Assembly: GCA_002104945.1 (NCBI GenBank)
Contig: MCFH01000066.1
Coordinates: forward strand, 186,001-250,000
Source: Piromyces finnis
Taxonomy: Eukaryota; Neocallimastigomycota; Neocallimastigomycetes; Neocallimastigales; Neocallimastigaceae
Direction: 5' to 3'
DNA length: 64,000 nucleotides
Shown here: piece by piece, positions 22,764 through 34,300 of the stretch
Position numbering within the stretch: position 1 is the first letter of the stretch
How the letters are laid out: every line of letters begins with the position of its first letter
Translations under genes and position numbers: made by a program
Notes under the pieces: generated by a model
Database searches by the model: none
What the model was told of the DNA's origin: nothing
The model's input: the letters and a program-made list of their open reading frames with translations, nothing else

Positions 22764-25299
22764 TTATTCCCAACAGCTACCAAATTTATTTTGGCATCCA
22801 AGATCAGATTTACAATAACTTCTAGTAGTTCCACAATAACCTTTGGCACTACAACATTCACCTTCTTTAAGACATGATCCCCATAATTCACCACATCTTC
22901 CTTCGGCACACTTTCCATACTTGTCTTGACATCCAAGTTTAAGTGAGCAATAACCACTAGTAGTTCCACAATAACCTTTGGCACTGCAACATTGTCCTTC
23001 AGGACATTCACCAATACCTTCACCACATCTGAATTCACAGCTATTCTTTTTAAGTGTATTGGCACATGTCCTTTAAGAATTAATATAATTTATTTTGCAA
23101 TTATACAGTACATAATGAATTCAAATAATTTTATATAATTATATATAATTTATATATTTATATAATTATATTTTTATATATTAAAATTGAAATTGAAATT
23201 GAAATTAAAATTGAAAAATAATTAGAATTAGTTATGAAAACATATAATTTAATATAATTTAATTTAATATTATTATATAAAAGGAACTGGTATTTTTCAT
23301 ATCATCTTATATTATCTTACATTTCATTTCCATTTTGTAAACTCTTGTCCTTTATACTTTCACAGTTAATGCAATTATTGGATAAATCACTAATTACATT
23401 TTTTATTATATATTATTATATATAAATATATTAAATATATTTTAAATATAATTTTATAGATTAGTTCACCATAAATTTTATGATATTATGATATTTAATA
23501 CTTTTAAATATTATTAATATTAAATTTCATTATTATAATTCATATTAATATTATTATTGTTTACAATGTAGTCAATTCATCTAAACTGCTAATAACAGGT
23601 ATAGATCCATTTAAATCATTATTTGATAAATCTCTGTATTACATTATTTTATATTAATATAAAAATAGTATTATTATTAAAATGAGTAAAAATACATACT
23701 TGTTAGAATTATTGATAAAATTTTTTATCTTACATAGTTTGTAATTTAGATAACCTTCCAATATCTGAAGGGATGGTTCCAGTTAATCCTTTATTGGCTA
23801 AATTTCTATTGAATTATTAATTTAATTTAATATTTATTTTGTAATTATTAAAAAACATTATTATAAAAATTATTATAAAATATTATTAAAAAATATTTAA
23901 AATTTTATTATTAAATTATTGTAATAATACTAATTAAAAAAATATCATATTAATATTTTTAAAATATTTTACATTGATGTAATATGAAATTCATTATCCA
24001 CTACTGAACATTCAATGCCTTCTATTTCACAACAATTAATATCCTTATCAGTACTTCCTTTTTTCCATAAACTTTCAATATAACGACACTCATCCAAAAC
24101 TTTTTTACATTTATCCTTTTCTTGTTCTTCACATCCCCTATAAATTTGTAGAGTTAAAAGTTATTCATAATTAATAAAATCAATTATAATAAAAATAGAA
24201 TTTTATAAATTTTTTTATTCTTCTTACCTAGTATTTGAATCACAGCTAAGACAATTATTATTCATTAATTTACTCCTAATTATATTTTAATATCAAAATA
24301 TATAAAATATTAAATATTTTTATTTTTAAAATTAAAAAAAAAAATCAATACGGAAAATAAATCCGCAAATATTTTTATAAAAGTATTATTACATAATTTG
24401 AAGAAAAAATAAAAACTTTTTATTACAAAAGTTTATTTAATTTCTTAACAGATTCAGGAATATCTCCAATTAAATAATTATCACTTAAATATCTATTTTT
24501 ATTTTTTATTTAATAATAAAATATTTGGATGAATATAAAAAATCATTATTTTTATCTTTTAAATATTTTTAAATATTTTTTAATTATTTTTAATATTTAC
24601 AGCTCTTCTAATTGAGATAAATTTCCAATTTCTGAAGGAATGGATCCTGTTAATTTATTAAAACGTAAATTTCTATATTTTATTTTTATTTAATAAAATA
24701 TTTTAAATAATGAAAATTTATATTTATTTTTTTTCATTAATTTTAATATTTACAATGATATTAAATTTTTTAAATTTCTAATTTCTGAAGGAATGTTTCC
24801 AGTTAATTGATTATCACTTAAAACTCTATTTTTAAATTTTATTTAAAGAGTAAAATAAAAAAATATTTCGATTAATATAAAAACCATTATTTTTATTTTT
24901 AAATATTTTTATAATATTTTTTTAATATTTACAAATATTTTAAATTTGTTAAATTTTCAATTTCAGAAGGAATGGTTCCAATTAATCCTTTATCATTTAA
25001 AATTCTATTTTTTATTTTTATTTTAAAATAAAATTAATTTAAATATTATATTATATTATATTATATTATAATAAGAATTTTTACATTTTAGTTATTCGAT
25101 TATCATCATCACAGTTAATACCATCAATGTCACAACAATTAGTCGCATCAGAATTTATTTGTTTCCATAGACTTTCAATAGATTCACAATCAGTTTTTTG
25201 TGTTGTTTCCTCTTCACGTTTTGTCAGTCTGTCAATGGAATAGGAAAAGGAAGTGCTAGATACTGTCAAAATTAAACCTAAGAATTTAAATAGTCTCAT
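22764..25299 (-). CDS. Secreted LRR protein with two C-terminal chitin-binding (hevein/CBM18) domains, 11 exons, 408 aa
   Basis: Exons, in transcript order: 25085-25299, 24933-25004, 24754-24825, 24601-24672, 24427-24492, 24228-24275, 23973-24137, 23734-23805, 23565-23633, 23321-23389 and 22764-23070. All introns are GT..AG and phase 2, and the joined frame is open. Residues 1-20 look like a signal peptide. Residues 35-72 form a Cys-pair cap resembling plant LRR N-caps (SLWKQ, NCCDIDGINC). Residues 73-166 are four LRRs of the LTGxIPxEIGNLxNL type, one per exon, then CLSC. A second cap (183-237) and two LRRs follow, then CINC, then two hevein-like domains (318-406) each with CCSAKGYCG. Probable cell-wall or extracellular protein binding chitin; ligand of the LRR part unknown. 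The start gives the signal peptide. Confidence 0.85.
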
Positions 25300-26217
25300 T
25301 TTTAAATAATAATTTACTCTTTCATAAAATTTTAAAAATCAATATAAATTTAAAAAAAAAATTATTGAATTAAAATGAAAAAAAGGAGAAAAGAGAAAAT
25401 TGAAAAAAAAGAAAAAAAAGGCTCTTTTTATATTTTTTTTTAAATAATAATTAAAATATTTTATTAAAAATTTTTAAATTTCTTGCCTCAGATGTTTTTT
25501 GCTTTTTTCTTATTAAATTTAAAAAATAAAACTGTTTTTCCTTACTTTTATTGTACATAAAAGTGTTACATTTACAAAGTTTTTTTTTTTTTTTTTAATT
25601 GTTAAATTATAATTTTTTTTTTATATTTATTATATCTTTATTACATTTACATGCATTGATATCTTATTACATTTAATAATTTATAGTCTAATACTTTTTT
25701 TTTTTTTACCATATTATACAATTACATGAATTTTTACCTTGCTTCTCTTAACCAATCAATATTAAATTTAAAATTTATTCCATGGTTTTTTGTAACACAT
25801 CATTGTACATTAATATAATAATGTATACGGAAATATTATATTGGAATTTTATAAATTTTCTTTTTTAAAAAAAATAAAGAATTTATAATACAATATTGTC
25901 TAATTTCTGAAAAAGATTAAAATAATTAAGGTTTCTAAATTCAGTAATATTATTAATACTTATTTTATTATCTCAGCCAATCAATAATAAATCCTTGGAT
26001 AATGCCATTTTATCCGAAACTTTTGTTGATTAAATATTCATTTTAAAATTGAATTAAAAATTTTAATTGAATGTATTAATATATGTATTAATATATTTTA
26101 ATATATGAGTCAATCAATTTATTTTTAATTAAATCAATGTTTCACAAACCATCTTTAAATTGATCTAACCAAGAAAAAACAAACCAAAAATTTAAGGAAT
26201 GACTCACACTTAAATTT
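25300..26217 (-). other. Upstream flank of the LRR/CBM18 gene, shared with the decayed paralogue
   Basis: No gene. Conserved blocks match 12078-12887 (see there). Conservation in two paralogues suggests the promoter lies here, but no specific element was identified. Confidence 0.6.
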
Positions 26218-27340
26218 CTACTAATTAATAACTGAAAATAGTAGGTTAAAACGCTTAATTTTATTTGATTAAAAAATATATAAAATAATGAGTAATCCAT
26301 TAAATTAACAATTTTAAATATAAATATTTGATATAAAATAAACCTAAAAACCTTAATTAATAATATAATTGAATATTACTATAAATGTTATATAAACATA
26401 AATTAATGTAATATTGGAATAGATTATAATGTAGTTTTTTTAGTACATTTTATTTAGTACATTATTTGTATTTATCATATTTTTATAATCATATAATAAA
26501 TTAAAGTATTTATAGTAATTATAGTATTTAATATAAACAGATAAACAAACAAACTTTATAGTTAGATTTTGGTATAAATTAGTAGAAAATATAGTAAATT
26601 AGTCTCTATCTAAGAATATAATAGTTAGGAGAAGATATTCTTACGATCATATAATATTAAGTATGTTTTTGAATAAATTATAAATAAAGTATATAAGTCA
26701 ACCCACAAATCCTGAGTGTATTGAACCGAGTTGTATCACATTATTTTATAATATTCTTGATTTTATACTTAATAAATAATTTATCTCAAGAGGCAATAAT
26801 TTTAAATTTTTTTTTTAAAAAAAAAAGCATTTATATTTTATTAATATTCTATTTATTGGGCTAAATTAAACAATAATAAAAATTAAAAAAGAAAAACGTT
26901 TTAAAATAAAGAAAAAAATAAAATTATATTGTAAAACGAATATAAAAAAACAAAAATTTTTATTATTTTTTGAAAAAGAATTAAAGAATTAAACGCTATA
27001 TTTAATGTTTTAACATAAAATTTTATATTAAATGTTAATTTTATATTTCTCAAACATTTTAATTTTAATTAGAAAATTATAATACTCTTTTTATATTTGA
27101 AGTCATGAATTTATATTAAAAATATTTTATTTTTTTATTATAACTTTTTTTAATTATTTAAAAAATAGATTTTAAAATATATAAGAATAATAAAAAATGT
27201 AAATCATCTTCCAATTAATAAAACTTGTTCATATTTAATTTTTATTATTATTTAGTTTTATTCAAACTTTAGGATTGTCCTTTTTTTTTTTTTTTTTTTG
27301 TAATTTCAGTTTTTTTTTCTTGAAAATAAATAGGAAAATC
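26218..27340. other. AT-rich intergenic stretch
   Basis: Nothing recognised: no coding frame, RNA gene or ordered repeat. Confidence 0.6.
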
Positions 27341-27349
27341 CATTTTCTT

Positions 27350-27660
27350 TTTCAATTAAATATTTATTCATATCTTTATTTTCTTTTCTACAAGTATAAC
27401 GTAAGGGTGTCCCTGCATAATTACCTTATAGATTAACATCTTCATTTTTAGCTCCAATTAAATGTTTAATAAAAAATAACATTTTTCTTTTTGAGCTTTA
27501 CTGGTAAAATGTAATGGTATTCTTCTATCCTAATCTTTAATACTTGTATCGGCTCCTTTTCTAATCAAATATTTTAATTATTTTTTCATTTCCATGATAA
27601 TATGCATAATGTATTGGTGTTTTTTCCATTATGGTTTTGACTATTTATATATGAATTTAT
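27350..27660 (-). pseudogene. Ankyrin-repeat gene relic
   Basis: Read on the minus strand in shifting frames, scraps of ankyrin consensus appear, such as GKNT..HYAYYHGNE, GADTSIKD and LHF. Stops and indels interrupt every frame. It sits directly beside LINE fragments. Probably a broken member of the ankyrin family also present at 57.7 and 63.5 kb. Confidence 0.5.
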
Positions 27661-27689
27661 TTTCTTTAATAGAAAGGGGACCATTGATA

Positions 27690-28025
27690 TTCTACGTTCT
27701 TTGATTGATAGTATTGAAGTGGAAGACTCTTTCCCAATAACTATGATTTAAGCTATTATATGTAACATTAGATGCAAGATTTTCATAATATTATTACTGA
27801 GGAGTAAATGAATCCTCAACATTCCTGTCCTTAATAGTTGAAACATGAGAGCACGAATAACTTGGTTTGGCAAAAAAATTTTTAAGATTTTTCCAATCTT
27901 TTCTTATTACTTTTTGTTGATAAAATGTTTTACCAATTGAACCAATATTACCTTTAGAAAGATCGGGTCTGAGTTTACTACTAACTTTTTTGATAGTACT
28001 AAATAAACTTTGATATTTAGAATAC
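27690..28025 (-). mobile_element. LINE A fragment (linker between endonuclease and RT)
   Basis: Diverged match to 4090-4440 of the minus copy: blocks equivalent to ERA, NLASDVT, PSYSS and KVKSKFRS. Frames are broken. It ends where the next LINE A derivative begins (28031). Confidence 0.75.
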
Positions 28026-28030
28026 TAGTT

Positions 28031-28690
28031 AGGGTTTTTTTTTAGACTAGTAAGATAATACACCACTTTTATTTATTTCTTTAATTTGTGCTATTACATA
28101 ATATTAGGTCATAATATTAGGTGATAATACATATTGATATAATAAATAATAAATAAAAATAAAAAAATATATATATATATAAATATATAAAATAAAATAA
28201 AATAATTATTAAAGTTGTAATTTGTACTGTGTGGGATCGGTCCCTACCTAATACATTAAATGAAATAAAAAAGAAAAGTAACATTAGGTAGGATAGTGTG
28301 GTGTCCACTAAACTCTCCCATGAGTTCATAATGTTTTCATTCGAATTTGAAAAAATACTAACACTGAACCCTGTGTACGGAACATTGAGAATGTTCCTTT
28401 GCTATATCGATACGACATCGGTGCTCTTGATTACGTTAGGTATCTTACTAAATCTATCAAAAAGTAGCTTCAAAAAATTACTAGAGAATAAGTAACAAAC
28501 TTGAATAACATAGGACTATGTAAGCTAAGATAATAAAAATAGAATCAAAGATATTCATTGACAATATTTAATACTAAAGAATCAAAAAATTAATATAATG
28601 TTATTAAGTGGTAAAAGCAACTAATATTTAATATGGGTTGAGGGTATAAAGAAAGTATGGTATAACAACTAACACTCAGATTATGAATTC
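28031..28690 (-). mobile_element. Internally deleted LINE A derivative (5' UTR start joined to 3' end)
   Basis: From 28690 down to about 28498 the sequence matches the first ~200 bases of the LINE A 5' UTR (TGAGTGTTAGTTGTTAT onward). It then jumps directly to the C-terminal coding end and 3' UTR (28497-28040), finishing in a short poly(A). The central 4-5 kb are missing. The junction differs from the 15.8/42.3 kb deletion. Confidence 0.72.
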
Positions 28691-29036
28691 AAAAGCAAGG
28701 CTTAATGTATTTTCTTACCTTAGAAAATACGAATACCTTTCGCTGCAATGCATGATGTCTTGGAAAAAGGAATTTTATTACATAAATTTATAAATTTTAA
28801 TCACATAAATATTATTATTTTAATAAAGTTATATATTATATAAATACTTTATATTTTTTTACACTATATTAATAAACCATTTGAAAATTCAATAAATCAA
28901 TTACTATGTATACTAAATTTACTAAATATATATCTATATATAATTGTATCTATTTCTAAAATTTTCTTTAAATTTGATTATATAAATAAAATAAAGATTA
29001 AAAAAATAATTATGAAATGACAAGTACTTATTAATT
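28691..29036. other. Short AT-rich spacer
   Basis: Nothing recognised between the LINE A derivative and the truncated LINE B copy. Confidence 0.5.
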
Positions 29037-31259
29037 ATAAAAAAATTTGGTTTTCGAAAAAAGGAAGAAAGTATCAGTCTTTTCATTTCAATCCAAGAAA
29101 TATGTAGTAGACGTCAATTAGAAAATAAAGAGACATATTTGGCCTTTTTAGATCTCAGGAAAACATACGATTCAGTCCCAATCGGTAATATTCTCCATAA
29201 ATTAGATTGTTTAGGAATCCGAGGTAAGAGTTTACAATTTATCAAAAATTTACATTTAACATCTAAGACTAATGTCAAATTAGATGGACAATTCTCGAAA
29301 TCTTTTGATGTGAAGAAAGGAGTAGGTCAAGGTTACCCACTTTCTCCTATTCTCTTTAATCTCTTTATTAATGATATATTTAAAAAGTGCGAAAATCACG
29401 GAGTCAGTTTAGGTGACACTCGATTCTGTGGTGTACTTTTTGCAGATGATATAGTTATTTGTGCTCCATCAAAAGGATGCTTAAAAAAGATGCTTAGAAG
29501 AGTTAATGAATGGGCCTTGTTTAATGAAATGGAATTTGGTATCCAGAAATGTTCAACGATGGTGATTCGTCCTGAATAAATAGAAAATCAGAGCAAGAAA
29601 GATCCAACATTTTACTTAGCAGGGAAACCCATTCCAACTACTGATTGCTAAACTTATCTTGGTGTTCCATTTGATAAGAATTTGTCACTTAACCAGTAAT
29701 TAAAACACTTAATAACAAGGTTTTGAAAGGACTCTTTTCAGTCTGCAAGTTCTTAAGAAATCCTAATATTCCTATTCCTTTCAAAAACCTAGTACGGAAC
29801 TCACAAGTGATTAACAGAGTTTCATACTTTGCACCATTACTTGGATCCAACAAAGCTAGGTCTAGGATTGCTCAGAAGCATGTTAACAAAGGAATACGAT
29901 GGGTTGCCGGAGTTCTTAAAGTTGTATCGTTTATATCTCTATTCTTTATCTCAAAGATTTGAATATTCCTCCATCGTCAGCCAAATGTGCGTTAGCTCAG
30001 GTTAAATGTTTTAACAAGTGGAAAAACTCGAATTGTATTATCTCATACCTTGTCAATTACATTCCTAAATTTAGGAAATACACGTGGTGCAAATCAAGTA
30101 GGACACTTGATAAAAAACTAAAGAAGCATGGAGGTGTTAAAGCAGGTAAAAACTTTTATTGGAAAGATCTCAAAGGGAATTCAATCAAAGCGCAATATTA
30201 TGATGATAATAAATTTATTGAAACTAAAGATTTTATTAAATTATGTTATGAGTACACAGAGTTTGCCTATGGCTTCTACTGGCTATTGAAAGCAAGAAGC
30301 GGATATAAGTTGGATGCTAGAGTTGCCAAAGCTGCTAAATTTGTTGATCCAGTTTGTCCTAACTACTGTCCATGTTGCAAGTGTGGTGTTCAAAGTATTA
30401 AACATTGGTTATTAGATTGTCCAACATTTAGAGATATCCGTATTAAACATTATTATTCCATAGTCAAACTATTAAATTTTTTCAGTCAACGTAATTCCAA
30501 CATCCCTATCAATAATAATGAAAATGTTAATATTAGTAGAGATAGCAATAACATTAATAGTAATAATAACAATAGTAATAATAACAATAGTAGTAATATA
30601 AATAATAATATTAGTAATGAGAGCAATAGTGAAGATAATAATTCTAATTTAGATAGTAATTTAGTTAATAATAGTAATAGTTCTAATAGTCCGGTGAATA
30701 TTAATGTGTATGATTATTCTAGTGTGTGCAGTAAAATATTTAAATTCCTTCTTGGGGTAAGAAGTTTTAACAATATCAATTACAATTCAAGGGAATGGAA
30801 AGATCTTTGCAAGTGTCAGATTCAATCTTGCACTAACGAAAGAACACCATTCTTGACGGTAACCGCGGAACTTCTAATCAAAATCATTCTTTTCGCTATT
30901 GGCTAGCAATGGTCAATGTTCAAAAGGTTTGAAGCAACATCCAAGAGTGTCAATGTCGAAGAAACAGTAAGACAGGCCAGGAAGGCCAGCGCAACCAATG
31001 GAGATCATAATTTTGTTCCATGGCAAAATTTTGATCTTTGGCTCGGTGTCCCATTGGAAGTCAAATACAATTATTATACTTTAGTATGATAGTGGCTTTC
31101 TTACTTTAATTAAAATTACTAGAATACATTATACCCAATTTTTATTCATTTGTGTTTATTTAAACATATTTTTTTTATTTTTATTTTTATTTTTAATTTT
31201 TTATTACATGTATTATAATTTTAATTAAATTAATAATAAAGTTTAAAATATTTGATGCC

Positions 31260-31302
<43 letters not shown>
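29037..31302 (+). mobile_element. LINE B copy, 5'-truncated, first unit of the plus-strand array
   Basis: Begins in the RT fingers (FGFRKKEESISLFISIQE) and runs to the 3' UTR and a 40-base poly(A) (31263-31302). The next base is the start of a full-length LINE A. RT motifs AFLDLRKTYDSVP, GQGYPLSPILFNLF and FADDIVICAPS are visible in 29139-29579. Later blocks at 29723-29962 and 29959-31089 carry the zinc-binding motif CPCCKCG...HWLLDC and the Asn-rich linker. Broken by TAA after VIRPE (29577), TAA in TTDC*TYLG (near 29649), a small deletion near 29690, an indel near 29955, and TAG for CAG at 30904. Confidence 0.88.
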
Positions 31303-31304
<2 letters not shown>

Positions 31305-34300
31305 GAGCGAACAGAGTCGATAATTTGAGTGTTAGTTGTTATATCATATATCCCTTACACCTTCAACTTATTTTTTAGATAGTAGTTGCTTTAACAACTT
31401 TTATAACATATTATTTTAAACTTAAAATTGTTTGATTCGGTAGTATTAAATACTGATTTTGAATATTTCTTGATTTCATTTTTATTTTAGCTTTCATCGA
31501 TAATTTGTTATCCCAGTTTACTACTTATTCTCTTTGTTCTTTTATTCCTTTTTTATTCTTTATATGTTGATTAGTCAGATAGTTTTGTTTTTCAGTTAGT
31601 TTGTTATTCCTTTCATTTATTCTTGAGTTTCGTGTGGGGTGCGGCTTTCATTACTATAATCATATTTAATCTTTTATTTTTTTTTCTATTTTTATTTTCG
31701 AGGGGCGCGGCTTTTTTATTTTTCCTTTATGATTTTATATGATTCTAGTAATATCTTTTTTTATTTCTTATTTTTTTGTAACTCTAGATTTTCCAAGGAA
31801 TCTCTTTTCTACTAACATTCTTTTGTATACTTTTTCTATCTCTTTTCTATATATATATATATTTCTTATACTTTATATTATATATATATTTATATATCTG
31901 TATAACTTAATTAGGTTTATTATGGACTATTATGGTAAGTATTAACACCTTTTTTTCTTTAACATTTTTATTATCAAAGCTTCTATCCTGGAAAATCGAG
32001 TATTCTATTTTTATATTGTAAATACTACTCTTGTTTCAATTTTATCTTTTAAAAAAAAAAAAATTTTATTATGTTTACCCAAATTTCTTCAACTTTTTTC
32101 CATTATTTTTGATATAACAACTTTTCACTCTTATTATCTCTCTACCTTACAACATAAACAACCTAAATGAATGTTCAATTTCAACAATCAGAATCAACAC
32201 AATACAATAATCATCCAATAAATTATACAATTCTTATAAATATAAAGAGCTTTCAAAATACAGTTATAATACAGAAATCCAAAGTGATAGATATTCAAAA
32301 TTTATCTTCCCGTTTAAAGTCTTCAGTAGAGTTAGAACTAAGTTTGTCAACAACTTAGCCACTTTTTCAGTTATAAAATTTAAAATATTGTTTGACAAAT
32401 AATCCACTAGCTATATAATATATCCGTCTTTACTATTATTTTTTTTATTTTACTATATATTTTATTTCATTATCTTATTTATATCATTATATCAATACTT
32501 CAAATTATTAATATCTATTGTCTTAATAAGTTCTTTCAAAATGAACTATACCAATTGTACTGTACCTACCTTACGACGTGGTCTTCGTTTCTTCGGATCT
32601 AACTCCAATAAATCATATCTAATTTTTATCCATGATCTTAGTTCATGGTCAAAACAACGACTAATGGAATTTCTTTTAAAGGACATTCAACCTTTCAATG
32701 ATATTCTTCAATCCCTCACCAAAAAATATTCACAATCACTCGGTACCTATTTCATTCTAAAAGTCAATGGAAAATGTCCGCTTAAAGCCATGTTACTTAT
32801 ACACTCACTTTCTGAAAAACTCCCAATCTCTAGTAAAATATCTTGGAAATTCATTGATAAGCTCAAAAACAATAGATCATACAAAAACAAACGATCTATC
32901 AAATCTACTACTGGTCCACTCTCTGACGATTTCTATTTTAGTCATCTAAGCTCTAATGCTTCCTTTTTCAACTTATGTACTTGTTGGAACATCAATGGTT
33001 GGAACCCGGAGAAAAAGGACGGTGTTTTATACTTCATCTCTGTTTTCAAACCTGTATGTGTCTGTCTTCAAGAAGTAGGTAACAGCCAATTCCTCTGTGG
33101 TAATGCAATTTCCTCCCCATGCCTACCGAACTATAAACCAGTACACAGACGTGCTAATCCTAAAGTTCCAGGTATGAGAGGACTTTACATTGGTGTTCAT
33201 AATTCTTGTTCCTTTACTCCTGAACCTCTTCTATATAAGTACATCATTTCAGTTACAATATTGTCATTTTGGAACCAGAGATGTACCATCGGTAATATTT
33301 ACTTCCCGCAAACTAGATGGCCGGATGCTAGATTAATTGCCTTTGATGAACTTGATAAGTGGTTAACAACGCATAACAAATTCAACCACCCAGCTATCCT
33401 TGTAGGAGACTTTAATATGTCAGCTATTAAAATCAAATCTTATATATCACAACACTTCCCGGATTGGACTATGGCAGAATTAACTGGTAATAATTTTACC
33501 TGGGAAAAAGGATCTAAATCTTCATGCATTGATCATATTATATACAACAAAGCTATGACAGAACACATAAACAAATCTTCAGTTTGCGAAGTTTTTCACG
33601 ATGTTTCTGATCACAAACCGATCCTTGTGTCTTGTATAAAAGACTCTTCTGATGGTTTCAAAAAGCCTAAGAAGACCTTTAAATGGTCAAGTCATATCTG
33701 TAACACAAAGTGTTCTGACATTCTTACTAGTAATCGCTTTGCTGTTCTAGCTTCCGAGCTTGAAGCTAATTGCGATAGCCTTTCGGCTGACGATATGGTT
33801 TCAAAATTTTTAGATACCTCCAAAACTATAGGTAAAGAAATAAAAGCCATTGTGCCTGCAGATTTAAAAGGTCCAGCATTCCATTGCCCTCAATACATCA
33901 AAAACTTATCACATGAAAAACACCTGGCTTACAAAAATATTAAGCCCCTTTCAGATTGCGCTGACATGGAAAATTATCTTAACCAGTTCTCCATATACCA
34001 AAATCTATGTAATACCATCAAAAAGGTTAAGAGTAAATTCAGATCCAATCTCTATAAAGCTAATATTGTTTCTATCGGTAAACATTTTATTGATAAAAGC
34101 TTTAGACAAGGTTGGAAAGGCCTTAAAAAACTTGCCAAACCAAGTTATTCGTCCTCCCATGTTTCAACTATTAAGGACAAGAATGGCAAGGATTTATTTA
34201 CTCCTCAAGAACAATTAAAACGTTGGGCTGAACATTATGAAAATCTTGCATCTGATGTTACAAATCACAGCTTAAATCGTGGTTACTGGGAAAGAGCCTT

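Noticed and set aside
22760-23065. 101-codon minus-strand frame rich in Val
   Set aside because: Wrong frame of the last LRR/CBM18 exon; the adjacent frame gives CCSAKGYCG motifs and joins the upstream exons in phase.
32167-32358. 63-codon frame in the LINE A 5' UTR as a possible ORF1
   Set aside because: Not preserved as a frame in the homologous 5' UTR at about 15600-15760.
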